DNA of 40,942 bases from Archangium sp. GTDB lineage: Bacteria; Myxococcota; Myxococcia; Myxococcales; Myxococcaceae. This document shows positions 1-9,413 of the stretch, one piece after another (position 1 is the stretch's first letter; the number at the start of each line of letters is the position of its first letter). Position numbers and translations under genes: made by a program. The stretch lies in assembly GCA_016792935.1 (NCBI GenBank), contig JAEUJS010000685.1, forward strand, positions 1 through 40,942. Reading direction: 5' to 3'. The notes beneath the pieces are model-generated. The model did no database searches and was not told the DNA's origin. It saw only the letters and a program-made list of their open reading frames with translations.

Positions 1-1200
1 CAAGAGCGAGAAGGAAGGCGCGCGCGGCCTCTATTTGTTGCTCTCCGAATCCGGGCTGCCGGTCACGCGGCACCTGCAGGACCTCACGATCATTCCCGAG
101 TCGCGAAATCTGGTGATGCTCGGCACGCGCTTCAAACGCGAGAGCGGGTGGAAGCCGTCCTTCGACGGCAGCGACGGCGGCGTGAACGACGACGACGAGC
201 CGGAAGACACCGAGGCCGAAGACGAAGAGTTCAAGCGTCGCGGGCTGAACGCGCTGCGCTCTCCTCCGGTCAGCGAGAAGGAAAGCGAGAAGCTGCTCGA
301 GCACGTGCGCAACGGCGCGACGCTGGTCTACGTGCCCTCGAGCTGGAGAGATCCCAAGCTCCTCGAAGATCTCGACGTCACGCTCGAGCGCACCGACAAG
401 ACCCTGGATGTGCGCACGCTCGTGCCGGCGCAGCCCACCCGCTACACGCGCGGAGTCCAGCGCGTCGTCACCCGCGTGCGCGCGTTCCTCGAACTGCCTC
501 CCGGCGCGGTGCCGTTGCTCATTGACGACACGTTCGAGAAACCGGTCGCCGCGATGATTCCCTACGGCCAGGGTCGCGTGATCCTCATCGGCGCTCCTGA
601 GTTGGCGATGAATAAGTCGCTCGGCGTCGCTGACAATGCGCAGTTCTGGTTCTCGCTGATCGCCGCCGTCGGCGCCGATGGACCAGTGGCCTTCGACGAG
701 TACCACCACGGCTTCACGGGCGAGCGCTCGATGGGAGAGTTCGCTGCGCGCTACGGGCTCCACTTCGCCGTCGGGCAGTTGCTGCTTGGCATCGCGTTGT
801 GGGCGCTGGCGCTCAAGCGCTTCGGTCGCGTGGTGCCTCCGCAGATCGATCTGCGGGTGGGAAACACGGACGCACTCAACGCCACCTCACGCCTGTACCG
901 CGAAGGTCGCCACCACCAGCACGCCGCACAGTCGATCCTCCGTCACGTGTCCGCCGAGTTCGCCTCTCGCGCCGGCGTGAGTGGACGTTCTGAAGCAGGA
1001 GAGATCGGCGCCGCCCTCGAAGTGCGCGGCCGCAAAGATCTCGCTCGCGCGCTGCTCGACATCGCGCAGTCAGCCCGTGTCGCGCAGAGCGAAGCCGACG
1101 TCGAGCGGGTCGCCACGCTCGCCGCCATCGCGCGCAAGTCTCTTTCACCCGCCAAACACAAAGTGCCGACCAAGGCACCTGCAGCCCCGGAGAAACCGAA

Positions 1201-1204
<4 letters not shown>
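1..1204 (+). CDS. DUF4350 domain membrane protein, 5'-truncated
   Basis: The reading frame is open at the left edge (frame 2), so the N-terminus lies outside the window; the TTG at 35 is internal. What remains has an acidic insert (about residues 50-65 counted from 35), a GldG/DUF4350-like fold region ending in the motif FDEYHHGF (about 220-227), one transmembrane helix (about 242-260) and a helical cytoplasmic tail. DUF4350 proteins are regularly encoded with MoxR ATPases and DUF58 proteins, as here, where the stop overlaps the moxR start by 4 nt (ATGA). The molecular role is unknown; the context suggests an envelope or chaperone function with MoxR. Family assignment rests on the motif, topology and neighbours. 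Confidence 0.8.
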
Positions 1205-2235
<1,031 letters not shown>

Positions 2236-2238
2236 CCG

Positions 2239-3546
2239 ATGATTCCTTCGGCGCGGCTGTGGGTGATTCTGTGCCTGCTCTCGATTCCCACCATCCTGGC
2301 GGGGTTCATCACGGGTCTGGGTCCGATCATCCTCATCGCTGACGCGCTGCTGCTGTTGTTGGCGGCGCTCGACTTCTCGATGGCGCGACGGGCTCCGCTG
2401 AAGATGTGGCGCGAGCTGCCGGTGCGCTTTCAGGTCGGAGTGCCCTCGCAAGTCACCTTCCACCTCGTGAACGCCGACCCGCGCTCGTTCCGCCTCGACG
2501 TGCGCGACGATGATCCCGAGGAGTTCGAGAGCCAGCCCTCGATGCTCTCGCTCACCGTCGCGGCGAACTCTCGCGCGCGGTTCCACTACACGACGACGCC
2601 CAACAAGCGCGGCAAGTTCGCGTTCGGCAACATCAACGTGCGTGTCCGCGGGCCGATGGGCTTCATGTGGCACGAGCGCGTGTTGCCGGCGCAGGTGAAC
2701 GTGAGCGTGTTCCCCGACATGCGCGGCGCGAGCCGGTTGCTGTTGTCCGACGCAGCGTTGGACTTCGTGAACCTCGGTCTTCGCCAGCTGCGCCGCGACG
2801 GCCGTGGCTCGGAATTCGCTCGTCTGCGCGACTACGCGCAGGGCGACTCCGTGCGCGACGTCGACTGGAAAGCCACTGCCCGCCGCTCCCGCCCCGTCAC
2901 GCGCGTGATGGAAAGCGAGCGCAGCCAGACGGTGCTCATCGGCGTCGACTCGGGCCGTTCGATGGCCGCGCGCGTCGATGGGCTCACCAAGCTCGATCAC
3001 GCGGTGAACGCGGCGCTCTTCCTCGCCTTCGTCGCGGTGCGAAACGGAGATCGCGTCGGCCTCGTGGTCTTCGCCGACGGCATCAAGACGTATCTCGCTC
3101 CAGCCGCGGGGCGTCTGCAGTACCGAAAGATCGTCGACGCGCTCTACACCGCGAAGCCGCACCTCACGTACGTCGACTACCTCGCGCTCTTCAAAGAGCT
3201 CAACGTGCGGCTCCTGAAGCGCTCGCTGTTGTGCGTTTTCACCGACTTCATCGACGAAGACCAGGCACAGACCATGGTCGAGCCGATGCGACGGCTGGCG
3301 AAGCGTCACGTGCCGCTGTGCATGTCGGTCAAAGACACCGCGTTGCAGGAACTGCTGCAGACCCGCCCGCCCGATCCCGAGATCGCGTACCAGCACGCAG
3401 TGGCGAGCGAGTTGTTGATTGAGCGCGAATCGATGAAGCGCAAGGTCGGGCAAGACGGAGTAACGGTGGTCGACGTCGACGCGCAGCAGCTCTCGCTCGC
3501 GGCGGTGAACAAGTACCTCGAGATCAAGGCGCGCGGCACGCTGTGA
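2239..3546 (+). CDS. DUF58 domain protein with vWA-like fold
   Basis: A 435-residue protein with two hydrophobic segments at the N-terminus (about 7-28 and 30-47), then a beta-rich extracytoplasmic-looking part and the DUF58 core. The core shows the family signature of a YAQGD...RDVDW...AR block, followed by the MIDAS-like GVDSGRSM. DUF58 proteins pair with MoxR ATPases in membrane-associated complexes whose substrates are mostly unknown. It ends the MoxR operon: what follows is a repeat-rich, apparently non-coding stretch. Its GTGA end could couple to a poorly supported open frame that follows. Confidence 0.9.
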   Translation: MIPSARLWVILCLLSIPTILAGFITGLGPIILIADALLLLLAALDFSMARRAPLKMWRELPVRFQVGVPSQVTFHLVNADPRSFRLDVRDDDPEEFESQPSMLSLTVAANSRARFHYTTTPNKRGKFAFGNINVRVRGPMGFMWHERVLPAQVNVSVFPDMRGASRLLLSDAALDFVNLGLRQLRRDGRGSEFARLRDYAQGDSVRDVDWKATARRSRPVTRVMESERSQTVLIGVDSGRSMAARVDGLTKLDHAVNAALFLAFVAVRNGDRVGLVVFADGIKTYLAPAAGRLQYRKIVDALYTAKPHLTYVDYLALFKELNVRLLKRSLLCVFTDFIDEDQAQTMVEPMRRLAKRHVPLCMSVKDTALQELLQTRPPDPEIAYQHAVASELLIERESMKRKVGQDGVTVVDVDAQQLSLAAVNKYLEIKARGTL

Positions 3547-3554
3547 CCCGATCC

Positions 3555-3621
3555 ACTGTCAACGACGGCGACAGGATCTCGAAGACCCATTTCGGGTGGC
3601 GTGACTGTCAACGATGGCGAC
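3555..3621. repeat. Two 18-bp near-identical copies 49 bp apart
   Basis: An 18-bp sequence beginning actgtcaacg occurs at 3555-3572 and again at 3604-3621 with one mismatch (c/t). Both copies lie just after the DUF58 stop codon, at the start of a 631-bp gap without a convincing gene. The function is unknown; it may be a decayed duplication or an operator-like pair. Confidence 0.5.
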
Positions 3622-3793
3622 TGCTCACCCAGAACCGAAGCCTCGTCACTCGCGCGACCGGCTCGAAGTCGAGTGGCACGCACACGACGAGCACGATGCA
3701 AGTAAGTGAACCCAACACCACCTCGAAGCAAGAGCGCACAGCCGAGCCACCCACGATGTTGGTGAACTCGCGGCGCTCGACCGACGGTGACGC

Positions 3794-4050
3794 GTGCAGT
3801 GGTGACACGCGAGTGCGGCGGGCCGCGCGACGGCTCAGGGGCCTGTGCGACCTCGACAGTGCGGCCGACCGCGCGAGCACTCGTGCAGCAGCGACCCGCG
3901 CGACCTCACGAGTGCAGCGGACCGCGCGGACGACCTCGAGCGCTCGTGCAGCAGAGACTCGCGACCTCGGAGTGCAGCGGACCGCGCGGACGACTCGTGC
4001 AGCGGTGACCCGCGACCGCGCGGTGCAGGGAATCGCGCGACCGCGCGAGC
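3794..4050. repeat. Degenerate GTGCAGC tandem repeat, period about 24-34 bp
   Basis: The core GTGC(A/G)GC followed by a GACC-CGCG-GACGAC-like block recurs at 3794, 3813, 3859, 3883, 3912, 3946, 3972, 3997 and 4023. The copies at 3912 and 3972 are nearly identical over about 25 bp. The array lies in the 3547-4177 gap between the DUF58 gene and the zinc-ribbon gene. Its translation is low-complexity Arg/Ala/Thr in several frames, so it reads as non-coding repeat DNA. The rest of the gap holds the 18-bp pair and, at its end, the Shine-Dalgarno sequence of the next gene. Confidence 0.55.
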
Positions 4051-4177
4051 GCGAGGCGGTCCCAACCTGCGACATCAGGACCGATGCAACACCGGCTCGT
4101 TCTTCCTCGTCGGTCGCTGAAACCGCCCAGCGCAAGCGCGCCGCCCTCCAGACGTACGTGATCTCAGGAGCACACCG

Positions 4178-4687
4178 ATGAGAGCCTTCTGCCCAAACTG
4201 CGGCACCCCCAACGACGGACTCCCCGGAGGCCGCATCACGTGCACCGCGTGCACTGCGAGCTTCGAAGTTCCTCGCGAAGAGCTCGGCGCGCCGCCGCCG
4301 TCACAACCGCCGGTGCAGGCGCCGCCGCTCGCGTGGACGCAACCTTCAGCGCAACAGCAGCCGCCGGTCGCTCCCGCACCGATCCCGCCCGAGCTCCGCG
4401 CGCCGCCGATCATGCCGCAGGGCTACGTCGGTCCGCCTCCCACCGGCTTCGGCGCCGGCCTCGCCAACAGCGGGGGCACCACCAACCCGCTGGCCATCGT
4501 CTCGCTCGTCGCGGGCCTGCTGTGCTGCTCACCGGTCGCGTTGATCACCGGCTTCCTCGGCTACCAGCAGATCACGCAATCGAACGGAGCGCAGAAAGGC
4601 CAGGGCCTCGCCATCGCCGGCATGGTCCTCGGAGCCATCGGAATTCTCTTCGGCCTCTGCAGCGTCCTCAGCCGCGCGGTCCACTGA
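4178..4687 (+). CDS. Zinc-ribbon, DUF4190-type membrane protein
   Basis: A 169-residue protein. The N-terminus carries a two-CxxC zinc ribbon (FCPNCG and CTAC, within the first 30 residues) like those of the zinc_ribbon/MJ0042 type. A long proline/glutamine-rich linker (about 40-95) follows, then two C-terminal transmembrane helices of DUF4190 type with the characteristic GFLGYQQI and GLAIAGMVLG segments. Such proteins are common in myxobacteria and have no established function. A Shine-Dalgarno AGGAG stands 7 nt before the ATG. It converges on the spoIIM-like gene, with 1 nt between the stops. Confidence 0.8.
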   Translation: MRAFCPNCGTPNDGLPGGRITCTACTASFEVPREELGAPPPSQPPVQAPPLAWTQPSAQQQPPVAPAPIPPELRAPPIMPQGYVGPPPTGFGAGLANSGGTTNPLAIVSLVAGLLCCSPVALITGFLGYQQITQSNGAQKGQGLAIAGMVLGAIGILFGLCSVLSRAVH

Positions 4688-4688
4688 C

Positions 4689-5687
4689 TCAGTCGATGAC
4701 CTGACCACGGAGCGCTTTGCGCAGCGCCCCCGACCACAGGTACGCGTACACGCCGCTGCCGACCGCGAGCGCGAAGCTGAGCTTGAACACCACCGACAAT
4801 CGCGGCGGGTGGATCTGCGAGATGGTTCCCTCGATGAACCCCGCGAGCACGAAGAGCGTCAGCGTGCCGAGCAGCAGCTGCACCGCCGTCTTGCCTTCGC
4901 GCTTGAGCGCCATGCGCCGCGACTGCCCTTTGGGAGCGACGAGGGCCCGGGCGAGCACCAGGCCGGCCGCGCCAGCGATCACGATGGCCGTGATCTCCGG
5001 AATTCCGTGCGGAAGGATCCACGCCCAGAACCAGCCCGCCATGCCCTTGCTCGTGTAGACCCACGCGAGCGAGCCGAGCATCACGCCGTTCAAGAACATC
5101 AAGATCGCCGTGCCGATGCCCGCGCTCAGCCCCAGGGCGAACGCGAGAAACGCGACCTGAATGTTGTGCGTGAAGAGGAAGCTCGAGAACGCAGCCTGCT
5201 GCCCGGTGCTCGCACCTGGGTTCTCGGCTTCGTCCTTCTTTCGCTTTTCCGGGTCGAGCGTCTGGTGCTGCTCGGGCACCAGATACGGAGCGGCATCGGG
5301 GTCGAACATCATGCCGACCCACCCAAAGCCGCCGCCGGCCCAGAACAACAGGAACGACGCGACGAACATGCGCCATTCCTTCGCGAGCAGCTCAGGGAAG
5401 CCCATCGCGAGGAACTTCCAGATCGCGTTGAAGCGCAGCCGCTTGCCCGGGTAGGTCAATGCGTACGCACGACCGACGAGATCGTTGAGGTAGCCGCTGA
5501 TCTCCGCGGCACCGGCGCGCGCGCGCACCCACAGGAGGTCGGAAGACGCCGAGCGATAGAGCCGGCTCAGCGCCCGTGCGTCATCGAGCGAGAGCTTCTT
5601 CAAGCCATCGCGCTCTGCCACGTCGAGGAGCCGCTCGAGGGTGCTCCACTTCGGGCGCCGCTGCTCGACGAACTCCGCAATCTCCAT
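4689..5687 (-). CDS. SpoIIM-family (stage II sporulation protein M-like) membrane protein
   Basis: A 332-residue polytopic membrane protein. A soluble helical N-terminus (EIAEFVEQRRPKW, then a long helical region to about residue 100) is followed by at least five hydrophobic segments. The family signature region NGVMLGSLAWVY...ILPHGIPEI is clear. DUF95/SpoIIM proteins outside Firmicutes are typically encoded beside RDD and MoxR/DUF58 genes, as here, and have no proven role. The open frame extends upstream to 5981 but would overlap the divergent RDD gene. The ATG at 5687 is preferred because the conserved protein starts there and a TATGCT box lies 6 nt upstream, which suggests a leaderless or nearly leaderless mRNA. 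Confidence 0.9.
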   Translation of the reverse strand: MEIAEFVEQRRPKWSTLERLLDVAERDGLKKLSLDDARALSRLYRSASSDLLWVRARAGAAEISGYLNDLVGRAYALTYPGKRLRFNAIWKFLAMGFPELLAKEWRMFVASFLLFWAGGGFGWVGMMFDPDAAPYLVPEQHQTLDPEKRKKDEAENPGASTGQQAAFSSFLFTHNIQVAFLAFALGLSAGIGTAILMFLNGVMLGSLAWVYTSKGMAGWFWAWILPHGIPEITAIVIAGAAGLVLARALVAPKGQSRRMALKREGKTAVQLLLGTLTLFVLAGFIEGTISQIHPPRLSVVFKLSFALAVGSGVYAYLWSGALRKALRGQVID

Positions 5688-5693
5688 ACGAGC

Positions 5694-5699
5694 AGCATA
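5694..5699 (-). promoter_or_regulatory. Putative -10 box (TATGCT) of the spoIIM-like gene
   Basis: Reading on the minus strand, TATGCT ends 6 nt before the ATG at 5687. There is no Shine-Dalgarno sequence, so transcription would start at or almost at the start codon. No convincing -35 is visible. Confidence 0.4.
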
Positions 5700-5711
5700 G
5701 CCGCTGTGGTC

Positions 5712-5717
5712 TACGCT
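5712..5717 (+). promoter_or_regulatory. Putative -10 box (TACGCT) of the RDD gene
   Basis: TACGCT ends 7 nt before the ATG at 5725, without a Shine-Dalgarno sequence. With the opposite box at 5694-5699 it forms a compact divergent promoter in a 37-bp intergenic region. No clear -35 is visible. Confidence 0.4.
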
Positions 5718-5724
5718 GCGCCCC

Positions 5725-6612
5725 ATGCTGTTTTGGCGGCTCTTCTGGAAGTGGGTCAACGACGCCGACAAGCCCGAGCGTCCCAGGCCGGAAGGGATCC
5801 GTCTCGACCCGACCCACACCGTCGTCACGCCTGAGTACGTGGAATTCAACTTCGTCGTCGCCGGTCTGCTCAGCCGGCTGCTGGCGCTGATCATCGACAC
5901 CGTCGTCGCCAACCTGATCAGCTCGATCCTCCTCATCCTCGTGATGCTGGTCGCGGCGCTGCTCGCGACGGTGATCGGCACGCAGGGCCTCGAGCTCGGT
6001 CTGGCGGTCTACTTCGTCATCTCGTTCCTCGTGCAGTACGGCTACATGCTGCTGCTCGAAGCAGTGTGGAGCGGCCAGACGGTCGGCAAGCGCGTCATGG
6101 GCCTGCGCGTGGTGCAGGACACCGGCGTGCGCGTGACGATGCACCACTCGCTGTTGCGCAACCTGATCCGCCTCTTCGACAACCTGCCGATCTTCTACCT
6201 GGTGGGCGGCGTGGTCGCGCTCTTCTCCGAGAACCACCAGCGCCTCGGAGACATCCTCGCCGGCACCATCGTGGTGCGCGAACGGCGCCTCAAGATTCCC
6301 GCGCAGCTCGAGCGGCCTGATGGCGATGTGACGCTCTTGTCCGACGCCGACTTCCGAGCGCGCGTGGCCAAGCTCTCAGCCGAAGAAGAGACCCTGCTCT
6401 TCTCAGCCGCGATCCGTCGCGAAGAGCTCGGCATGGAGGCACGCCTCAATCTCTTCGCCACGCTCGCGCGCCGCCTCGAAGACGATCTCGGCTTCACCAA
6501 GCCCCCGCACTTGTCTGACGAGAAGCTGGTGCTGCTGGTCAGCGCAGCGCTCGCCGCGCGCAACGCGCAGAAGCGCAAGGCTGCTCGCCCGAAGCGCTTT
6601 CTCCAGCGCTGA
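5725..6612 (+). CDS. RDD family membrane protein
   Basis: A 295-residue protein with the RDD hallmarks: SRLLALIID with the conserved R and D in the first transmembrane helix, a second pair of hydrophobic segments (about 70-120), the loop GQTVGKRVMGLRVV, and RLGDILAGT after the third helix. A charged, helical cytoplasmic tail of about 100 residues follows. RDD proteins are poorly understood; some affect ion homeostasis or envelope stress. It is divergent from the spoIIM-like gene, a pairing often seen in MoxR/DUF58 neighbourhoods, which suggests shared function. It converges on the next gene with a 9-nt gap. Confidence 0.9.
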   Translation: MLFWRLFWKWVNDADKPERPRPEGIRLDPTHTVVTPEYVEFNFVVAGLLSRLLALIIDTVVANLISSILLILVMLVAALLATVIGTQGLELGLAVYFVISFLVQYGYMLLLEAVWSGQTVGKRVMGLRVVQDTGVRVTMHHSLLRNLIRLFDNLPIFYLVGGVVALFSENHQRLGDILAGTIVVRERRLKIPAQLERPDGDVTLLSDADFRARVAKLSAEEETLLFSAAIRREELGMEARLNLFATLARRLEDDLGFTKPPHLSDEKLVLLVSAALAARNAQKRKAARPKRFLQR

Positions 6613-6621
6613 TTCGCAGCC

Positions 6622-7182
6622 TCAGAAATACGTCGTGGCGTACGCGCCACCGCCGACCGCGAACGTCGGCGGCTTGTTGAGCGTGACGAACATGTCGAAG
6701 TAGCCCTTCACGCCCAGCGAGATGCTGTCGCTCACGAAGAAGTCGACGCCCACGGCCGTGCCCGGTCCAATGAAGAAGTTGGGCAACATCACCTGCATTG
6801 CGTCGCGCACGAAATAGATGCCCGAGATGTGAAGGCCCACCCAGGGACGAATCGATTCCTCGAGGAACATGTAGCGCGCCCCGAACTGACCTCCCGAGGC
6901 GATGACGATCCCGGCCCCGTTGTTCGCCGTCACACCGAACTTCTGCTGCGCAAAGAGGAGCGGAATCTTCAAATACAGCTCGAAGCCGCTCTCGAGGTAC
7001 AGCCCGCCTTCGAGCGTGATCGGCACTCCCCAATCGATCGCCATCGCCGAGGTGTCGCCAAAGACGCCGAAGCCGGAAACGCCCAGTCCGAGATTGCGAT
7101 TCGCGAAACTCGCCGATGCGAACGCGTTGGTCGAGAACGAGAGGCCAGCCACCAGCACCAACAACGAGAGCGTCTTTCGCAT
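6622..7182 (-). CDS. Exported beta-rich protein, probable small outer-membrane barrel
   Basis: A 186-residue protein starting at the ATG at 7182, where a classical signal peptide begins (RKTLSLLVLVAGLSFSTNAFAS, cleavage near residue 22-23). The open frame can be extended to 7242, but that would put 20 charged residues before the signal peptide. The mature part alternates polar and aromatic/hydrophobic residues with many glycines, as in small outer-membrane barrels, and ends in YATTYF, an aromatic C-terminus typical of BAM substrates. No known family is recognised. A TAGTCT hexamer lies 8 nt before the start. Confidence 0.65.
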   Translation of the reverse strand: MRKTLSLLVLVAGLSFSTNAFASASFANRNLGLGVSGFGVFGDTSAMAIDWGVPITLEGGLYLESGFELYLKIPLLFAQQKFGVTANNGAGIVIASGGQFGARYMFLEESIRPWVGLHISGIYFVRDAMQVMLPNFFIGPGTAVGVDFFVSDSISLGVKGYFDMFVTLNKPPTFAVGGGAYATTYF

Positions 7183-7190
7183 GGCGCCGC

Positions 7191-7196
7191 AGACTA
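7191..7196 (-). promoter_or_regulatory. Putative -10 box (TAGTCT) of the small barrel gene
   Basis: On the minus strand TAGTCT ends 8 nt before the ATG at 7182, and no Shine-Dalgarno sequence is present. It shares the 97-bp divergent region with the promoter of the TPR lipoprotein gene. Confidence 0.35.
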
Positions 7197-7241
7197 CCTC
7201 GCAACATCGGGAAATCAGCTGGGTTTCGAAGTTCTGCGTCA

Positions 7242-7270
7242 TTGCGACCGATGGGTCTGTTCTCTACACT
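7242..7270 (+). promoter_or_regulatory. Putative sigma-70-type promoter TTGCGA-N17-TACACT
   Basis: The -35 hexamer TTGCGA (7242-7247) and -10 hexamer TACACT (7265-7270) are separated by exactly 17 bp and lie 9 nt before the ATG at 7280. The predicted transcript would carry almost no leader, which agrees with the missing Shine-Dalgarno sequence. Confidence 0.55.
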
Positions 7271-7279
7271 TGCCCTCCG

Positions 7280-8314
7280 ATGAAACGACTCGCGTGCGCC
7301 GCTCTGCTCCTCACCGTGGCGGGTTGTGCAAACAACCAGGCGCCTCACGTGCGCGCCATGGAATGCAACGAGCTCTGTGCCCAGTACATCGGTATGGGCA
7401 ACCTGCAGGCCGCTGAAGATCAGTGCGATCTCGGCATCCAGTTCTCGCCCCAGTACGCCGATCTCTGGGTGAACAAAGGCGTCATCGCCTTCAACCGCGG
7501 CCAGGACGACAAGGCCAAGGAATGGTTCATCAAGGCGCTCCGCCTCAACCAGGAACAAGCGCAGGCCTACAACAACCTCGGCATGCTCTACATGAAGGAG
7601 CAGGGGTACGGAAAAGCGCACGACAACTTCCAGCGCGCGCTGCGCGTGAACCCCGACTACCTCGAGGCGCGCTACAACCTCGCGCTCGCGTTCAAGGCGC
7701 TCAACCAGCCAGAGAAGGCGCAGAAGGAACTGCGCACGCTGCTGCACGTGAAGCCCGATCTCGCCGACGCGTGGGCGCAGCTGGGCCAGATCAACCTCGA
7801 CCTCGGGGAAACCGAGACCGCCATCGAGTCGCTCACCAAGGCCACGCAGCTCGACCCGAAGTTCACCGCCGCGTGGATGGTGCTCGGCAACGCGTACATG
7901 GAAGTCGGCAAGCCGTGCGACGCGAAGGACACCTTCTCGAGCTGTCTGGAAGCCGACGAGAACTTCCCGCAGTGCCGCAACAACATCATCATCGCAGAGA
8001 AGAAATGTAAGGCGCAGGACAAGGCCCTCGACGACGTGAAGGGTCGCGCCGCTGGCACCAAGACGCCCGAGGGCGAATACGCCGCTGCGCTGCAGGCCAA
8101 GGACAAGGGCAACGTCGGGGAAGAAGAGCGCGCCTACAAGCGCTGCCTCAAGTACGACGGCAAGTACGTGCTCTGTCACTACGGTCTGTTCGAACTCTTC
8201 AAGAATCGCAGTGACGAGAAGAACGCCGCCACCGCCTGCAAGAACTTCCTCAAGTTCGCGAGCGAGACCGAATTCTCCAACCAGGTGGCGACCTGCAAGC
8301 AGTACGTGAACTGA
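7280..8314 (+). CDS. TPR-repeat lipoprotein (PilF/Tgl-like architecture)
   Basis: A 344-residue protein. The signal peptide ends in the lipobox TVAGC, with the acylated Cys at about residue 16, so it should be a lipoprotein. The mature part is built of TPR units (about residues 40-250), recognisable by repeated WVNKGVIAFNRG-, AYNNLGMLYMKE- and AWAQLGQINLDLG-type helices, then a cysteine-containing C-terminal region. The architecture is that of PilF/PilW pilotins and of M. xanthus Tgl, which assembles the type IV pilus secretin, but orthology cannot be judged here. The upstream frame continues to 6902; the ATG at 7280 is chosen because the signal peptide starts there and a good promoter lies just before it. 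The FHA gene follows after 12 nt. Confidence 0.85.
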   Translation: MKRLACAALLLTVAGCANNQAPHVRAMECNELCAQYIGMGNLQAAEDQCDLGIQFSPQYADLWVNKGVIAFNRGQDDKAKEWFIKALRLNQEQAQAYNNLGMLYMKEQGYGKAHDNFQRALRVNPDYLEARYNLALAFKALNQPEKAQKELRTLLHVKPDLADAWAQLGQINLDLGETETAIESLTKATQLDPKFTAAWMVLGNAYMEVGKPCDAKDTFSSCLEADENFPQCRNNIIIAEKKCKAQDKALDDVKGRAAGTKTPEGEYAAALQAKDKGNVGEEERAYKRCLKYDGKYVLCHYGLFELFKNRSDEKNAATACKNFLKFASETEFSNQVATCKQYVN

Positions 8315-8326
8315 CCGTCCGCGCCG

Positions 8327-9412
8327 ATGGGAGTCCGACTCACCGTCAAAATGAAGAGCGGGAGCGGCGCCGAGACCAAAACGGTGCTGCTCGATGAGGA
8401 GACCATTCTCTTCGGTCGTGATCAGGCGTGTCAGGTCGTGCTCGCGCAGCAAGCCGTCTCACGCAACCACGCACGCATCTCGCGCGACGGGACCCTCTTC
8501 TTCCTCGAAGATCTCGGCTCGAGCTTCGGCACGCAGGTCAACGGTCAGAAGTTGCCCAAGGGCGAGAAGCGCCTGCTGCGCAACGGAGACATCATCGCCA
8601 TCGCGCAGTTCGACGTGACCTTCGATCGCGTCGCCGACGTCAGCACCGAAGACGACGCGTCGAACAAGACGAGCTTCCTTTCCCGCAAGGTCGTCAAAGA
8701 CGTGATGAAGGGTCTCGCCGCGGGTGGCGAGAATGCCTACTTCCGCATCATGAACGGCACGGCCGAGGGCCAGCGCATCGAGATCGCCGACGCGCAGGAA
8801 TACGTCTTCGGTCGCGACGCGTCGGAAGCCGACATCGTGCTCAACGACGATCTCGTCTCACGCAAACACGTGAAGGTGCGCCGCGACTGGTCGGGCACGC
8901 ACGTCGAAGATCTCGGCAGCCGCAACGGCATCAAGCTGAACAAGAAGCGCACTCGCAAGGCGACCATCAAGGATCGCGACGAGCTCGAGATCGGCGGTGT
9001 GCGGCTGCTGTTCATCGACCCCAGCGAGGTTCGCGAAGATCCGGTCGTCCTCCCGTCGAGCACGGGTGAAGACGAGGGCGAAGGCACGCTCAGCGTGAAG
9101 CACGAAGAAGACGCCCCGCCGTCGGTCGAGGTGAAGCAGGAAGACGTCGAGCCCGAGAAGAAAGAAGAAGAGCCCGCCGCCGAGCCTGCTGAGAACGCCA
9201 GCACCGACGCTGAAGCGCCTGCGGAAGACGCTGAGAACGCCGAGGCGCCGCCCGAAGATCAGCCCGCCGACGAGCCGGCCGAAGAAGCACCGGCGCCGTC
9301 TGGCAAGCTCATCGACTTCAACAACAAGCAGCACCTCATCGCGCTCGGCATCGGCGGCGTGATGCTGCTGCTCGGCATCATCGTGATCGTCCTGCTCGTC
9401 GCCGGGGTGTGA
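8327..9412 (+). CDS. Tandem FHA protein with C-terminal membrane anchor
   Basis: A 361-residue protein with two forkhead-associated domains. FHA1 (about 27-95) carries FGRD, SRNH and NG; FHA2 (about 158-230) carries FGRD, SRKH and SRNG. These are the phosphothreonine-binding residues, so both may bind phosphopeptides. A long Glu/Asp/Pro/Ala linker (about 240-325) leads to one transmembrane helix at the very C-terminus (about 336-360), with both FHA domains presumably cytoplasmic. T3SS ring protein SctD also combines a cytoplasmic FHA-like domain with a membrane helix, but it continues into periplasmic ring domains that are absent here. The gene converges on sctV with a 1-nt gap; no dedicated SctD gene is visible in the locus. 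Confidence 0.85.
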   Translation: MGVRLTVKMKSGSGAETKTVLLDEETILFGRDQACQVVLAQQAVSRNHARISRDGTLFFLEDLGSSFGTQVNGQKLPKGEKRLLRNGDIIAIAQFDVTFDRVADVSTEDDASNKTSFLSRKVVKDVMKGLAAGGENAYFRIMNGTAEGQRIEIADAQEYVFGRDASEADIVLNDDLVSRKHVKVRRDWSGTHVEDLGSRNGIKLNKKRTRKATIKDRDELEIGGVRLLFIDPSEVREDPVVLPSSTGEDEGEGTLSVKHEEDAPPSVEVKQEDVEPEKKEEEPAAEPAENASTDAEAPAEDAENAEAPPEDQPADEPAEEAPAPSGKLIDFNNKQHLIALGIGGVMLLLGIIVIVLLVAGV

Positions 9413-9413
9413 G

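Noticed and set aside
3543..4181. A 212-codon plus-strand open frame that overlaps the DUF58 and zinc-ribbon genes by 4 nt at each end
   Set aside because: The overlaps look like operon coupling, but the translation is Arg/Ala/Thr low-complexity driven by the repeat array, other frames are open as well, and no domain is seen. Kept as non-coding repeat DNA, though not excluded.
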